From Muribaculum sp. (GTDB taxonomy: Bacteria > Bacteroidota > Bacteroidia > Bacteroidales > Muribaculaceae), in NCBI GenBank assembly GCA_023667055.1, contig JAMPAV010000005.1, forward strand, positions 1 through 64,000: 64,000 nucleotides of DNA, written 5' to 3'. Both the position numbers and the translations under genes were made by a program. This document shows positions 16,420-24,676 of the stretch, in pieces (position 1 is the first letter of the stretch; each line of letters begins with the position of its first letter). A model generated the notes under the pieces. The model searched no databases and was not told where the DNA came from. It saw nothing but the letters and a program-made list of their open reading frames with translations.

Positions 16420-17091
16420 ATGAAATCAATAATAATTATAGCAATCGTAGCAATCGCGGTGTTTTTCCTGATTAGAATTTTGACCATGAAAATGACCGTT
16501 AAAGTTTGTGTTGCATACGCCGGGGCTGCCAAAGGCAAGCCTGCCGTGATTTGCATACCTTCCTCACGCAACAAAACAATCTATACAGTAGGAGAGGATA
16601 TTGTTGACATGTCTGATTATCATCAATTCCTGATAAAGGGGAACTCTCTTAAGCCGAAAGGGCTGTTGTCTGATACGTATGTATATACAAGTGATGTGAA
16701 TACAAATGACTGTTCTCGCTTGAAGAATAAATTTGTGATATTCGAGTATGACATTAACCGTCAGAAAGCCGAGCATCCTGAGGCTGTCATAGTCCCCGGC
16801 ACTCATAAAGCTCGTTGGATGGTGGACACAATTTCCACACGCTTGAACAATGCAGACTTTATGAAGGTGTTTTCTGCTATTATTGACAATGACAGCGACA
16901 TTGTCAATAATGCTGCATTTCTCAATCATCTTTGGAAAAAATATAAGTTTGCCTCAGATTTTTATGGCAATGACAACACTCTAATAGTGTCACTCACATA
17001 TAAAAATGGGGAAAACAAGTCATATTCTTTCCATTCTCCTGAGTTTCTTCGTGGCGTGGTGGAATACCGTTCAATACCATCTGTCGCATAA
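16420..17091 (+). CDS. Membrane-anchored protein with an S24/S26-like GNSLKP motif
   Basis: A 223-residue protein. One N-terminal membrane segment (residues about 4-22) anchors a soluble domain. FLIKGNSLKPKGLLSDTYV around residue 70-88 resembles the serine-containing motif of LexA/signal-peptidase-type (S24/S26) folds. A matching catalytic lysine is not clear (Lys116 or Lys130 are possible). The rest (about 140-223) is alpha/beta and unrecognised. It follows the small membrane protein by 15 bp and precedes a decayed gene. Function unknown; the peptidase link is a guess from one motif. Confidence 0.55.
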   Translation: MKSIIIIAIVAIAVFFLIRILTMKMTVKVCVAYAGAAKGKPAVICIPSSRNKTIYTVGEDIVDMSDYHQFLIKGNSLKPKGLLSDTYVYTSDVNTNDCSRLKNKFVIFEYDINRQKAEHPEAVIVPGTHKARWMVDTISTRLNNADFMKVFSAIIDNDSDIVNNAAFLNHLWKKYKFASDFYGNDNTLIVSLTYKNGENKSYSFHSPEFLRGVVEYRSIPSVA

Positions 17092-17114
17092 TCATTTTTT
17101 CCATTCTTACTTAG

Positions 17115-17431
17115 TTGCAGCGTATCATATTTAGGGCTGATGGCGGTGGCAGGACTGGGTATGGGCATTTCATCCGGTCGCTCGCATTGGCAAGTTATCT
17201 GAAGGATGACTTCGACTGCCATTTCACCACATACAATTCAGTGGATAAGATTCCCACAGACTATCAATTTGCCGAAATTGATAGTCTGTGATTATATTCC
17301 CATTGGAGGACGTGATATAGACGAAGCCAATTTCGATTTTATCAATGAGTTAAAGCCAGATGATGTGATAGTAGGCGTAGAGAACCGTGACGGCAACGCA
17401 AACGTCAAGTTCCATCAGGCCGACATTGTCG
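17115..17431 (+). pseudogene. Decayed gene, start similar to PseG-type nucleotide-sugar hydrolase
   Basis: Frame one (17115-17291) reads RIIFRADGGGRTGYGHFIRS, which matches the N-terminal glycine-rich loop of PseG-like enzymes of pseudaminic acid synthesis. It lacks an ATG and stops at TGA 17289-17291. A second frame (+1) picks up at about 17272 with LIVCDYIPIGG and runs into the 3' end of miaB. So the gene has lost its start, carries a frameshift and is cut at the 3' end. The second part is not clearly assigned. Confidence 0.6.
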
Positions 17432-18934
17432 TCAGATTTCCTCTCCGCGAAGGGTTGCAGAGGAGGCATCCGTAACTCGTACGCGGATGAATTCACCCGG
17501 TTTGTGGTTGCCTCTTGGGAATACCACCACCTTGTTTTGTGAAGTGCGACCGAAAAGTTCCTCATGGTTACGTTTCGACACCCCTTCCACCAGGACCTCA
17601 AATTCCTTGCCTATGTCTTTCCGGTTTGATTCCAGGCTCAGCTCATTCTGTAGAGCTATCATACGGTTGAGTCGTTCGATCTTTACGTCCTCCGGCACAT
17701 TATCGGGGAGATGTTGCGATGCAAACGTACCCGGACGCTCAGAATATTTAAACATGAAAGCGCTGTCGAACCCGGCTTCCCTCATGAGCGACAGTGTCTG
17801 CTGAAAATCCTCTTCCGACTCGTTGTGAAATCCTGTAAACATGTCGGTGGAAAGACCGGCGTCAGGGAGAATCCTGCGTATGGCCGCAACTCTGTCGAGA
17901 TACCATTCACGGGTATATTTCCGGTTCATGTCTTTCAGGACACTGTTGCTTCCGCTCTGCACCGGCAGGTGTATGTGGCGGGCTATGTTGGGATGCGAAG
18001 CAATCACCTCGAGTGTCTCGTCGCTCATGTCTTTCGGGTGAGAGGTAGTGAAGCGGATGCGCATGTCGGGAGCGGCTTCAGCCACCATGGCGAGGAGGGT
18101 GGGGAAGGTTATGTTGTCGGTGTTGTCGGTGTTGTCGTTGTTGTCGTTGTTGTCGTTGTTGTCGGTGTTGTCGTTGTTGTCGTTGTTGTCAGTGTTGTCG
18201 GCGAGACCATTATTGTGCATTGTGCATTGTGCGTTGTGCATTGCGCATTGTGCATTGTGCATTCCCTCAAACCGGTAGGAGTTGACGTTCTGTCCGAGAA
18301 GGGTCACTTCCTTGAACCCTCTGGCCCGAAGGTCGGCAAGCTCGCGGAGGATGCTCTCCGGCTCTCGGCTTCTCTCGCGTCCCCGCGTGTAGGGCACGAT
18401 GCAGTAGGAGCAGAAATTATTGCATCCGCGCATGATGGAGATGAAGCCGCTCACCCCCGCACTGCCTATACGGCTCGGGATGATGTTGCGGTAGGTTTCC
18501 GTGAGGCTGAGTTCTATGTTCATGGCCTTCTCTCCCGCCTCTGCGGCGGCAAAAAGTTCGGGGAGCTGAAGGTAGCTGTCTGGACCAGCCACTATATCCA
18601 CCCCGTAATCATCTATCAGGACTTTCTTCAGCCGCTCAGCCATGCATCCGATGACCGCAATGATTATCCTGCGACCCTCTTTACGGCTTTTTGCCTTCCA
18701 GTGGCTTATGCGTTGATAGATTTTCTGCTCTGCATTCTCGCGTATGGAGCAGGTGTTGAAAATTATGGCTGATGCCTGGTGCTCGTCGTCGGTAAGTTCG
18801 TATCCGGCCATTCCCAAAACGGAGGCCACGACCTCGGAATCCGCCACATTCATCTGACATCCGTAGGTCTCTATGCACACTTTTTTCAAAAAAGTGCAGT
18901 TTTTATCATTTTCATGTTGAAAAACACTATCCAT
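17432..18934 (-). CDS. miaB: MiaB, tRNA 2-methylthio-N6-isopentenyladenosine synthase
   Basis: A 500-residue radical-SAM methylthiotransferase that modifies A37 of tRNAs reading codons starting with U. The N-terminal cluster cysteines are Cys26 (YGCQMN), Cys62 (NTCSIRENAEQK) and Cys97 (VIGCMAE). The radical-SAM triad is CNNFCSYC at 171-178, and a TRAM domain forms the C-terminus (FEVLVEGVSK onward). Residues about 225-274 are foreign: an NAQC/MHN stretch followed by ten Asp-Asn-(Asn/Thr) triplets, encoded by tandem repeats, inserted in frame in the loop before ITFPTLLAMV. Normal relatives have a short loop there (about 445 residues in all). A good minus-strand promoter precedes it. Confidence 0.93.
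   Translation of the reverse strand: MDSVFQHENDKNCTFLKKVCIETYGCQMNVADSEVVASVLGMAGYELTDDEHQASAIIFNTCSIRENAEQKIYQRISHWKAKSRKEGRRIIIAVIGCMAERLKKVLIDDYGVDIVAGPDSYLQLPELFAAAEAGEKAMNIELSLTETYRNIIPSRIGSAGVSGFISIMRGCNNFCSYCIVPYTRGRERSREPESILRELADLRARGFKEVTLLGQNVNSYRFEGMHNAQCAMHNAQCTMHNNGLADNTDNNDNNDNTDNNDNNDNNDNTDNTDNITFPTLLAMVAEAAPDMRIRFTTSHPKDMSDETLEVIASHPNIARHIHLPVQSGSNSVLKDMNRKYTREWYLDRVAAIRRILPDAGLSTDMFTGFHNESEEDFQQTLSLMREAGFDSAFMFKYSERPGTFASQHLPDNVPEDVKIERLNRMIALQNELSLESNRKDIGKEFEVLVEGVSKRNHEELFGRTSQNKVVVFPRGNHKPGEFIRVRVTDASSATLRGEEI
18113..18260. repeat. Two tandem-repeat tracts inside miaB
   Basis: Plus-strand 18113-18202 consists of ten 9-nt units (GTTGTCGTT or GTTGTCGGT). After a short gap, 18212-18260 consists of seven 7-nt units (ATTGTGC with a few changes). 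Together with flanks they keep the miaB reading frame open. The heptamer is the same one found at 20599-20626. Confidence 0.9.
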
Positions 18935-18965
18935 GCTATTTTATATATGAAATAAATTTCCTAAT

Positions 18966-18995
18966 TTTGTGCAAAATTACGAATAAATAAATTTG
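18966..18995 (+). promoter_or_regulatory. Promoter of the CoA transferase gene
   Basis: TTTG (18966-18969), 18 bp, TAAATTTG (18988-18995). Transcription would start near 19000, giving a leader of about 30 nt. It overlaps the opposite miaB promoter. Confidence 0.6.
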
Positions 18996-19002
18996 TAGCA
19001 AA
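18972..19002 (-). promoter_or_regulatory. Promoter of miaB
   Basis: On the minus strand TTTG (18999-19002), 19 bp, TAATTTTG (18972-18979): a full consensus match. It is interleaved with the divergent CoA-transferase promoter, so the two genes may compete for RNA polymerase. Confidence 0.7.
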
Positions 19003-19030
19003 AAAATACCATATAAAACTAACGTCGCAC

Positions 19031-20533
19031 ATGAGTATTCCATTCATTACAGCAGAAGAAGCTGCCTCCTACATCAAGAACGGTGACAATGTCGGTCTGT
19101 CCGGATTTACGGCCTCCGGAACCCCGAAAGTGGTGACTGTGGCACTGGCCAAGCGTGCCAGGGAATTGCACGACAAAGGACTCCCCTTTAAAATCAACCT
19201 CTTCACAGGCGCATCCACCAACGACCATGTTGATGGTGAGCTGTCAAGGGCTGATGCGATAGCAATGCGCACACCCTATCAGTCGCACAAAGACTCGCGC
19301 AATGGCATAAACAGCCAGACAATCAATTATTTTGACTCACATCTGAGTCATGTGTCGCAGGATATCCGCTATGGATTCTACGGAGACATCGACGTGGCCA
19401 TCATAGAGGTGACTGAGATGAGTCCCAATGGTGATGTGGTGCTTGGGGCTGGTCTCGGCATGACCCCTACGCTTGCAAAAGTGGCAAAAAAAGTCATCCT
19501 TGAGTATTCCAGCTACTACAAGACATCATTCCGCGGTTTCCACGACAACTATGTATGCCTCGACCCTCCTCACCGCCGCGAGATACCCATCTACAAACCC
19601 TCCGACCGAATCGGCTCCACGGTGCTTCACATCGACCCCAAGAAAATCATCGGCGTGGTGCCCTCAAATGCCTCGGAAGGCGTGAAGCCGTTCACTCCGG
19701 CCGATGAAGTGACACATACCATCGGAGAGAATGTATGCAACTTCCTCGTGCAGCAATTGCGCACAGGTCTTATCCCCAAGGAATTCCTACCAATACAGTC
19801 AGGTGTGGGCAATGTGGCCAACGCCGTGCTTTACGGCCTTGGAGAAAATCCCGAAGTGCCTCCATTCGAGATGTACACAGAGGTGATTCAGGATGCCGTG
19901 ATGACACTTATGGAGCAGGGACACTGCAAGTTCGCCTCCACTTGCGCCATGACATTCTCGGATGACGCCATGCTTCACTTCATGGAAAACATAGATTTCT
20001 TCCGCGACAAGATATTGCTCCGTCCGGGTGAAATCTCCAACCATCCGGAAGTAGTACGCCGACTTGGCCTTATCACCATGAACACTGCCCTTGAGGCAGA
20101 CATCTACGGCAATGTGAACTCCACGCATGTGCTCGGCACCAAGATGATGAACGGTATCGGTGGCTCCGCCGACTTCACACGCAACGGGTACCTATCCATC
20201 TTCTCCTGCCCGTCGATCCAGAAGGGTGGCAAGATATCGGCCATTGTGCCCATGTGCTCACACATAGACCACTCAGAGCATTCAGTGAAGGTGCTTATCA
20301 CCGAACAGGGTGTGGCCGACCTTCGCGGCAAGGACCCACGTCAGCGCGCCGAGACCATCATAGAAAACTGTGTGCATCCGATGTATAAGGAAATCATGTG
20401 GGACTACCTCAAACTTGCAAACAAGGGGACAAAGGCCCACACTCCGCATCACCTTCATGCAGCTTTCGCACTCCACGAGACTTTCATCGACTGCGGCGAC
20501 ATGTCGAAGGTGGATTTCGCCAAGTATTACTGA
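19031..20533 (+). CDS. Acetyl-CoA hydrolase/transferase family (acetate or succinate CoA-transferase)
   Basis: A 500-residue class I CoA-transferase. GLSGFTASGTPK near the start and IQSGVGNVANAVL (oxyanion and CoA loop) in the middle are family hallmarks. The glutamate in EMYTEVIQDAV (about residue 283) fits the CoA-thioester-forming active site. IGGSADFTRNGYLS and the C-terminal acetyl-CoA hydrolase part are complete. Relatives move CoA between succinate or propionate and acetate in mixed-acid fermentation, which fits an anaerobic gut Bacteroidales. Substrate preference cannot be read here. Single gene with its own promoter, divergent from miaB. Confidence 0.9.
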   Translation: MSIPFITAEEAASYIKNGDNVGLSGFTASGTPKVVTVALAKRARELHDKGLPFKINLFTGASTNDHVDGELSRADAIAMRTPYQSHKDSRNGINSQTINYFDSHLSHVSQDIRYGFYGDIDVAIIEVTEMSPNGDVVLGAGLGMTPTLAKVAKKVILEYSSYYKTSFRGFHDNYVCLDPPHRREIPIYKPSDRIGSTVLHIDPKKIIGVVPSNASEGVKPFTPADEVTHTIGENVCNFLVQQLRTGLIPKEFLPIQSGVGNVANAVLYGLGENPEVPPFEMYTEVIQDAVMTLMEQGHCKFASTCAMTFSDDAMLHFMENIDFFRDKILLRPGEISNHPEVVRRLGLITMNTALEADIYGNVNSTHVLGTKMMNGIGGSADFTRNGYLSIFSCPSIQKGGKISAIVPMCSHIDHSEHSVKVLITEQGVADLRGKDPRQRAETIIENCVHPMYKEIMWDYLKLANKGTKAHTPHHLHAAFALHETFIDCGDMSKVDFAKYY

Positions 20534-20543
20534 TAACATAAAC

Positions 20544-20633
20544 ATTGCACAGTGCACAAATAACTTCGAGACCCAAATGAACATTTCACGAATCATGTAT
20601 TGTGCATTGTGCATCGCTCAATGTGCATTGATG
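20544..20633. repeat. ATTGTGC heptamer repeats around a gene start
   Basis: Two inverted-sense units (ATTGCAC, AGTGCAC) at 20544-20557, then direct units at 20599-20626 (ATTGTGC, ATTGTGC, ATCGCTC, AATGTGC) and a diverged one to 20633. The second block lies inside the coding region of the DUF4861 gene and encodes its signal-peptide core. Confidence 0.7.
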
Positions 20634-21485
20634 TCGGCGCAGGATTGCGCCGGCAGAATTTACCCGGAACGCAACGAGGATCTCTCTTTCGAGAATAATC
20701 TCGTTGCTTTCCGCATATATGGACCTGAGACGCAGCGCAGAGGTGAGAAATCGTTCGGCTACGACATATTCTGCAAATATCCGGATTCGGGAATGGTGCT
20801 TCCTGCCTTATACGGTGAGCAATGCAGCCGCGAAAACTGGGCAAAGGTTGATTCTCTTAAAAAGACTGAAAATGGCCGGGCAAAGGCCAAGGCTTTTGAG
20901 GATTCCTTCACGTATCATATCGACCATGGGATGGGAGCCGATTTTTATGCAGTGGGCCCCACGCTCGGATGTGGAGTGGCGGCTCTTCTCAATGAGAATG
21001 GGAAGATAGTCTTCCCGTGGTGTCATGAGAAAGCCGAAATTGTAGAGAATGGACCGGATAGATTTGAGGTGGTACTGACTTTCGCTCCGGTTGCAGTTGG
21101 AAATGACATTATCACCGAAAAACGCCGCATCTCACTGGAAAAAGATTCATATCTGTGTGATTGCGAAGTCTCCTTTGAAGGTATGACAAAGCCATATACG
21201 GTTGTGGTCGGAATGCCACGCCGTGATGACGGACAATCCTTCACTTCCGCAAGGATGGGAGTTGTGGCATACGAGGACCCGACGCAAAGAAAGGACAGCG
21301 GTAAAATCCACACAGGAGTGGTGATACCCGGAGGCGCGGAGCGCACTTACGAAGACCAAGGGCATATCCTTGCTGCAAAGACAATTAATGTAGGTGACAA
21401 ATTCAGATATAAATGGGGATATGCGTGGAGCAAGGGGAATCTCCCTCGCTTTTCAGACTGGCTGAATCATTTGACAAGTCTGTGA
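20577..21485 (+). CDS. Secreted DUF4861 family protein
   Basis: A 302-residue exported protein. The start at 20577 gives a signal peptide (MNISRIM, then a Cys/Ala/Leu core, cleavage near MSA/QDC). A longer open stretch upstream overlaps the previous gene and is rejected. The mature part has DUF4861 features: FGYDIFCKYPD, MGADFYAVGPTLGCG, FPWCHEKAEIVENGPDRF and a beta-rich C-terminal half (VVVGMPRR). Family members are found near carbohydrate-active enzymes, but function is unproven. The signal-peptide core is encoded by the ATTGTGC heptamer repeat. The last 19 bp overlap the convergent flippase gene. Confidence 0.8.
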   Translation: MNISRIMYCALCIAQCALMSAQDCAGRIYPERNEDLSFENNLVAFRIYGPETQRRGEKSFGYDIFCKYPDSGMVLPALYGEQCSRENWAKVDSLKKTENGRAKAKAFEDSFTYHIDHGMGADFYAVGPTLGCGVAALLNENGKIVFPWCHEKAEIVENGPDRFEVVLTFAPVAVGNDIITEKRRISLEKDSYLCDCEVSFEGMTKPYTVVVGMPRRDDGQSFTSARMGVVAYEDPTQRKDSGKIHTGVVIPGGAERTYEDQGHILAAKTINVGDKFRYKWGYAWSKGNLPRFSDWLNHLTSL

Positions 21486-22930
21486 ATCTCCGACACTTCG
21501 GGCACACGCAAAAGATACAGTGTGATTACCGCAGCAGTCAAACCAGAGATGGATTGGACACCCAGGGATATTATGGATGTAGCGTTTAGGGGGCTCTGAA
21601 TGTCGCCAGAGGGTACAGGCACAAGCCATATAGCACCCGCAGACACAAGAGCTCCCAATATGAAGGGACACAAATCCATCAGCAAATCGCGTTTGCGGTA
21701 ACCGGTGGATTTGGACACTATTGAGGCTGCTGCAATCCACGTGGCGACAGTGGCTGCCAATTGTCCCCACACCAGAACGTCAAGATTCATTGAGAACACG
21801 GTTGCAATCAGTGCCAATACCGTAGTGGTATCCTTCACTATTTCCACTGTGACAATCTGCCTGCCTTTGCCAAGCGACATAATGCAATTGGAATAGAACG
21901 ATATGAATACCACTCCGATTCCTCGCAGACACAGCACCTGAAACAAGGGTATGGCAACGTCCCACTTTGTGCCGAACAGGGCATGAAACAAACTTTCACC
22001 GCAGCAGGCTACAATTACCAACCCAGGTATGGTCAGCATTGCGGCAAACCTATCCACACGCTTCATGTAGCGATGAAAAGTGACCATGTCGTCCTGCACG
22101 CCGGCCAGCAGCGGCACAAATGAAGATGTGAGAATCTGCGAAAGAGAGGCACTTCCCATTTTACTCCATTTGTCGGCCTGAGAATAGACACCAAGCTGAG
22201 CGAGTGAATACCACTTGCCGATTACAAACTGATAGATGTTTTGAATAATGGTATTGAGCATCTGGGTGCTGAAAACACTCAACCCTAAATGGCGGATGTC
22301 GCGGAGTGTTCTCATTGAGAAAACCGGTATCGGTTTCCAATGCCCTATAATCCAAAGCCAGCCGCTCTTGATGCCGGCAAGTGCCACAGACTGCCATACA
22401 ATGGCCCAGGCTCCATACCCGGCCAAGGCAAGCCAGATGCCTATGGTGGCCGATATGGATAAGGCAATGAGGTCGGCAATGGCTATCTGCTTCACGTCCA
22501 TACGCTTCATCAGCCGATTGGTCTGGACTATCCCAAGTCCGGTAAGCACAAATGTCAGGAACATCACCCGGCTCATCGCCACCAGACGGTTATCGCCGAA
22601 AAAATCGGCAATATATGGTGCACAAGCATAAAGTAAGGCATATACAACCACGCTGACAGCAAGATTAAACCAAAAGACAGTGCTGTAGTCTTCCTCATCC
22701 GGATTTTTTTTCTGGAGCAATGCCGAGCCGAAGCCGGAATCAACAAAAAGAATGGCAAAGGCCTGGAAAATTGCCAATACTCCTACAAGGCCGAAGTCCT
22801 CCTTACTCAATAGAATGGCAAGAAATATCCCGCTGACTCCATAAAGAATCTGAGTGGAAATCCGGTCGATGGAATTCCACTTCAGAGTGCTTGCAGTCTT
22901 TCTTTTGAGTTCACTTTCCCCCATCCCCAC
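21467..22930 (-). CDS. Wzx-like polysaccharide flippase (MOP superfamily)
   Basis: A 487-residue integral membrane protein with about 12-14 hydrophobic segments, in the WzxC-like lipopolysaccharide export branch. The N-terminus KRKTASTLKWNSIDRIS and the following VSGIFLAILLSKEDFGLVG are typical for this family; PDEEDYSTVFW and QADKWSKMGSASLSQ are also conserved. It would flip lipid-linked sugar units across the inner membrane. No glycosyltransferases adjoin it here, so the glycan served is unknown. Its 3' end overlaps the DUF4861 gene (convergent), and it lies 7 bp after the DUF2807 gene on the same strand. Confidence 0.88.
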   Translation of the reverse strand: MGMGESELKRKTASTLKWNSIDRISTQILYGVSGIFLAILLSKEDFGLVGVLAIFQAFAILFVDSGFGSALLQKKNPDEEDYSTVFWFNLAVSVVVYALLYACAPYIADFFGDNRLVAMSRVMFLTFVLTGLGIVQTNRLMKRMDVKQIAIADLIALSISATIGIWLALAGYGAWAIVWQSVALAGIKSGWLWIIGHWKPIPVFSMRTLRDIRHLGLSVFSTQMLNTIIQNIYQFVIGKWYSLAQLGVYSQADKWSKMGSASLSQILTSSFVPLLAGVQDDMVTFHRYMKRVDRFAAMLTIPGLVIVACCGESLFHALFGTKWDVAIPLFQVLCLRGIGVVFISFYSNCIMSLGKGRQIVTVEIVKDTTTVLALIATVFSMNLDVLVWGQLAATVATWIAAASIVSKSTGYRKRDLLMDLCPFILGALVSAGAIWLVPVPSGDIQSPLNATSIISLGVQSISGLTAAVITLYLLRVPEVSEIHRLVK

Positions 22931-22937
22931 TCAATGT

Positions 22938-23651
22938 TTATTGCTTTTTACTTCCCTCTTCATCCCATTCCATCTTGAAGAGTTTGGCACCGCCTTTCTT
23001 GTCTATTTCCGGATCACCCTTGTAATAAATCTTTGTGGTGCCGATTCCTCTGACCTTAAGTTCATTTACCGGCCAGCAACCTATAGAGCCATTGCCAATA
23101 ATGGGATTGCAATCAACCTCTGCGGCCTCCAGTCGGTCGGCCTGTATTGTGCCGCTTCCGTACATCTTGAATTTTGCGATCTGGCAATGTCCTTCAATGC
23201 TGATGGTGCCGTTGCCGGTCTTGATGGCGGCGGATATCTTTGTGGCCTTAAGATTATTGGCCACTATTGTGCCATTGCCCATAAGTGTCAGGCTGATTTC
23301 ACTGCAGGGTGCGGCCTGGTCTATTTTCAACGTTGATTCGGAGGAGATGCTTGCCTGTTTGAGGAAATCCGAATAAACATAGAGCGTTGGCAATTCGGGA
23401 TCGTCAACGTAGGATGTCTCGACCTGTATGCGCAGTTTATCGCCATTGCTATTGATGATGAATGCTTTGGCGTATTTTTGGTCGCCCTCGTATCTCACAC
23501 GGCTTGGAGTGCCATCACCTCCAATATAGATCACATTGACATTGTCATCTACTTGGATTTTGGAAAATTGGCCCACTGGAAGTGTGAATTCTTTGGCACT
23601 GACAGTCAAAGCCACAAGAATAAATGCAATTATTGATGATATCTTTTTCAT
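22938..23651 (-). CDS. Exported DUF2807 (GIN domain) protein
   Basis: A 237-residue protein with signal peptide (MKKISSIIAFILVALTVSA). I chose the ATG at 23651 because 15 residues of further upstream frame lack export character. The mature part is a right-handed beta-helix of short repeats (GNGTISIEGHC, GSGTIQADRLEA, GNGSIGCWPV, GIGTTKIYYKG), the signature of the DUF2807 head-GIN domain. Such proteins are common in Bacteroidetes envelopes; their role is not established. It lies between the dus gene and the flippase gene on one strand. Confidence 0.85.
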   Translation of the reverse strand: MKKISSIIAFILVALTVSAKEFTLPVGQFSKIQVDDNVNVIYIGGDGTPSRVRYEGDQKYAKAFIINSNGDKLRIQVETSYVDDPELPTLYVYSDFLKQASISSESTLKIDQAAPCSEISLTLMGNGTIVANNLKATKISAAIKTGNGTISIEGHCQIAKFKMYGSGTIQADRLEAAEVDCNPIIGNGSIGCWPVNELKVRGIGTTKIYYKGDPEIDKKGGAKLFKMEWDEEGSKKQ

Positions 23652-23692
23652 AATTATTGAAGTTTGAATACTGATATGACAATGTTTATGTG

Positions 23693-24676
23693 TCAAAGTT
23701 TAAAAAAGCGTTCCTCTATATATGATAACAAATCCTCCAGCTCTTTTTCCTTCTCCACCCTCAAAAGTCGTATGCGTGTCTCACGGAAATCCGGGATTCC
23801 CTTGAGTAGGGGAGTGGCTGCGAGATGCCGGCGCACGTGAAGTATCCCGCGGTATTCATCTATCCGGTCGATTGATTCCCTGATTTGCCGACGAAGCAAC
23901 GAAAATTTCTCCGCATCAGTGATTTCAGCAGTCTTGCCTGATTTCAGGAATTCAGTTACCTCGCGGAATATCCATGGAGCCCCGAAACTTGCGCGACCGA
24001 TCATCACACCATCCACCCCGTAAAGGTCGAAGGCATCCTTGGCCTGCTGTGGTGTCTTTATATCTCCGTTGCCGATTATCGGTATCTCCATCCGAGGGTC
24101 GGCCTTGACTTCTCCAATAAGAGTCCAGTCGGCATCGCCGGTGTACATTTGAGAGCGGGTGCGTCCGTGTATGGTGAGGGCCTTAATGCCGCAGTCCTGG
24201 AGTCTTGGTGCCAAATCTGTGATTATTTTGTTTTCACAATCCCAGCCGAGACGAGTCTTGACCGTGACGGGAATGTTGACTGAACTCACCACGGCTTTGG
24301 TGATGGCAAGCAATTTTTCGGGGTCGCGAAGCATACCGGCACCCGCGCCCTTGGCAGCGACCTTCTTGACCGGACATCCGAAATTTATATCCAGTATGTC
24401 GGGCTGTGCGCTCTCCACCATCTTGGCCGCCTCCACCATGGCATCGGCATCGCGGCCATATATCTGTATGGCCACCGGACGCTCCCTGTCGTCGATGGTG
24501 AGTTTGCGGGTCGTAGAGTTTATGTTTCTGACCAGTGCCTCTGCTGATACAAACTCAGTATATACGAGCGAAGCACCTTGTTCGCGGCAGATTAGACGAA
24601 AAGACGGGTCTGTGACATCTTCCATCGGGGCAAGCATCACCGGACGCTCTCCCAATTCTATCTTGTCGATTCTCAT
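23693..24676 (-). CDS. tRNA-dihydrouridine synthase (Dus family, DusB-like)
   Basis: A 327-residue FMN enzyme that reduces uridines in tRNA. APMEDVTDPSFR at the start, VDINFGCPVKKV (CPVKKV with the catalytic Cys), VKTRLGWD and TIHGRTRSQMYTG are diagnostic, and GVDGVMIGRASFGAPWIF binds FMN phosphate. The ATG at 24676 overlaps the stop of the upstream M16 peptidase gene as ATGA, which supports this start over one seven codons upstream. Length and motifs are complete. Confidence 0.92.
   Translation of the reverse strand: MRIDKIELGERPVMLAPMEDVTDPSFRLICREQGASLVYTEFVSAEALVRNINSTTRKLTIDDRERPVAIQIYGRDADAMVEAAKMVESAQPDILDINFGCPVKKVAAKGAGAGMLRDPEKLLAITKAVVSSVNIPVTVKTRLGWDCENKIITDLAPRLQDCGIKALTIHGRTRSQMYTGDADWTLIGEVKADPRMEIPIIGNGDIKTPQQAKDAFDLYGVDGVMIGRASFGAPWIFREVTEFLKSGKTAEITDAEKFSLLRRQIRESIDRIDEYRGILHVRRHLAATPLLKGIPDFRETRIRLLRVEKEKELEDLLSYIEERFFKL

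Noticed and set aside
18113-18260. Possible CRISPR-like array
   Set aside because: Units are 7 and 9 nt, directly adjacent without spacers, and no cas genes are present.
17711-18772. Long plus-strand open frame of 353 codons opposite miaB
   Set aside because: It is antisense to a well-supported miaB; its long valine-rich run only mirrors the DN-repeat tract.
20370-20576. Upstream extension of the DUF4861 gene
   Set aside because: It overlaps the end of the CoA transferase in another frame and lacks export features; the signal peptide starts at 20577.
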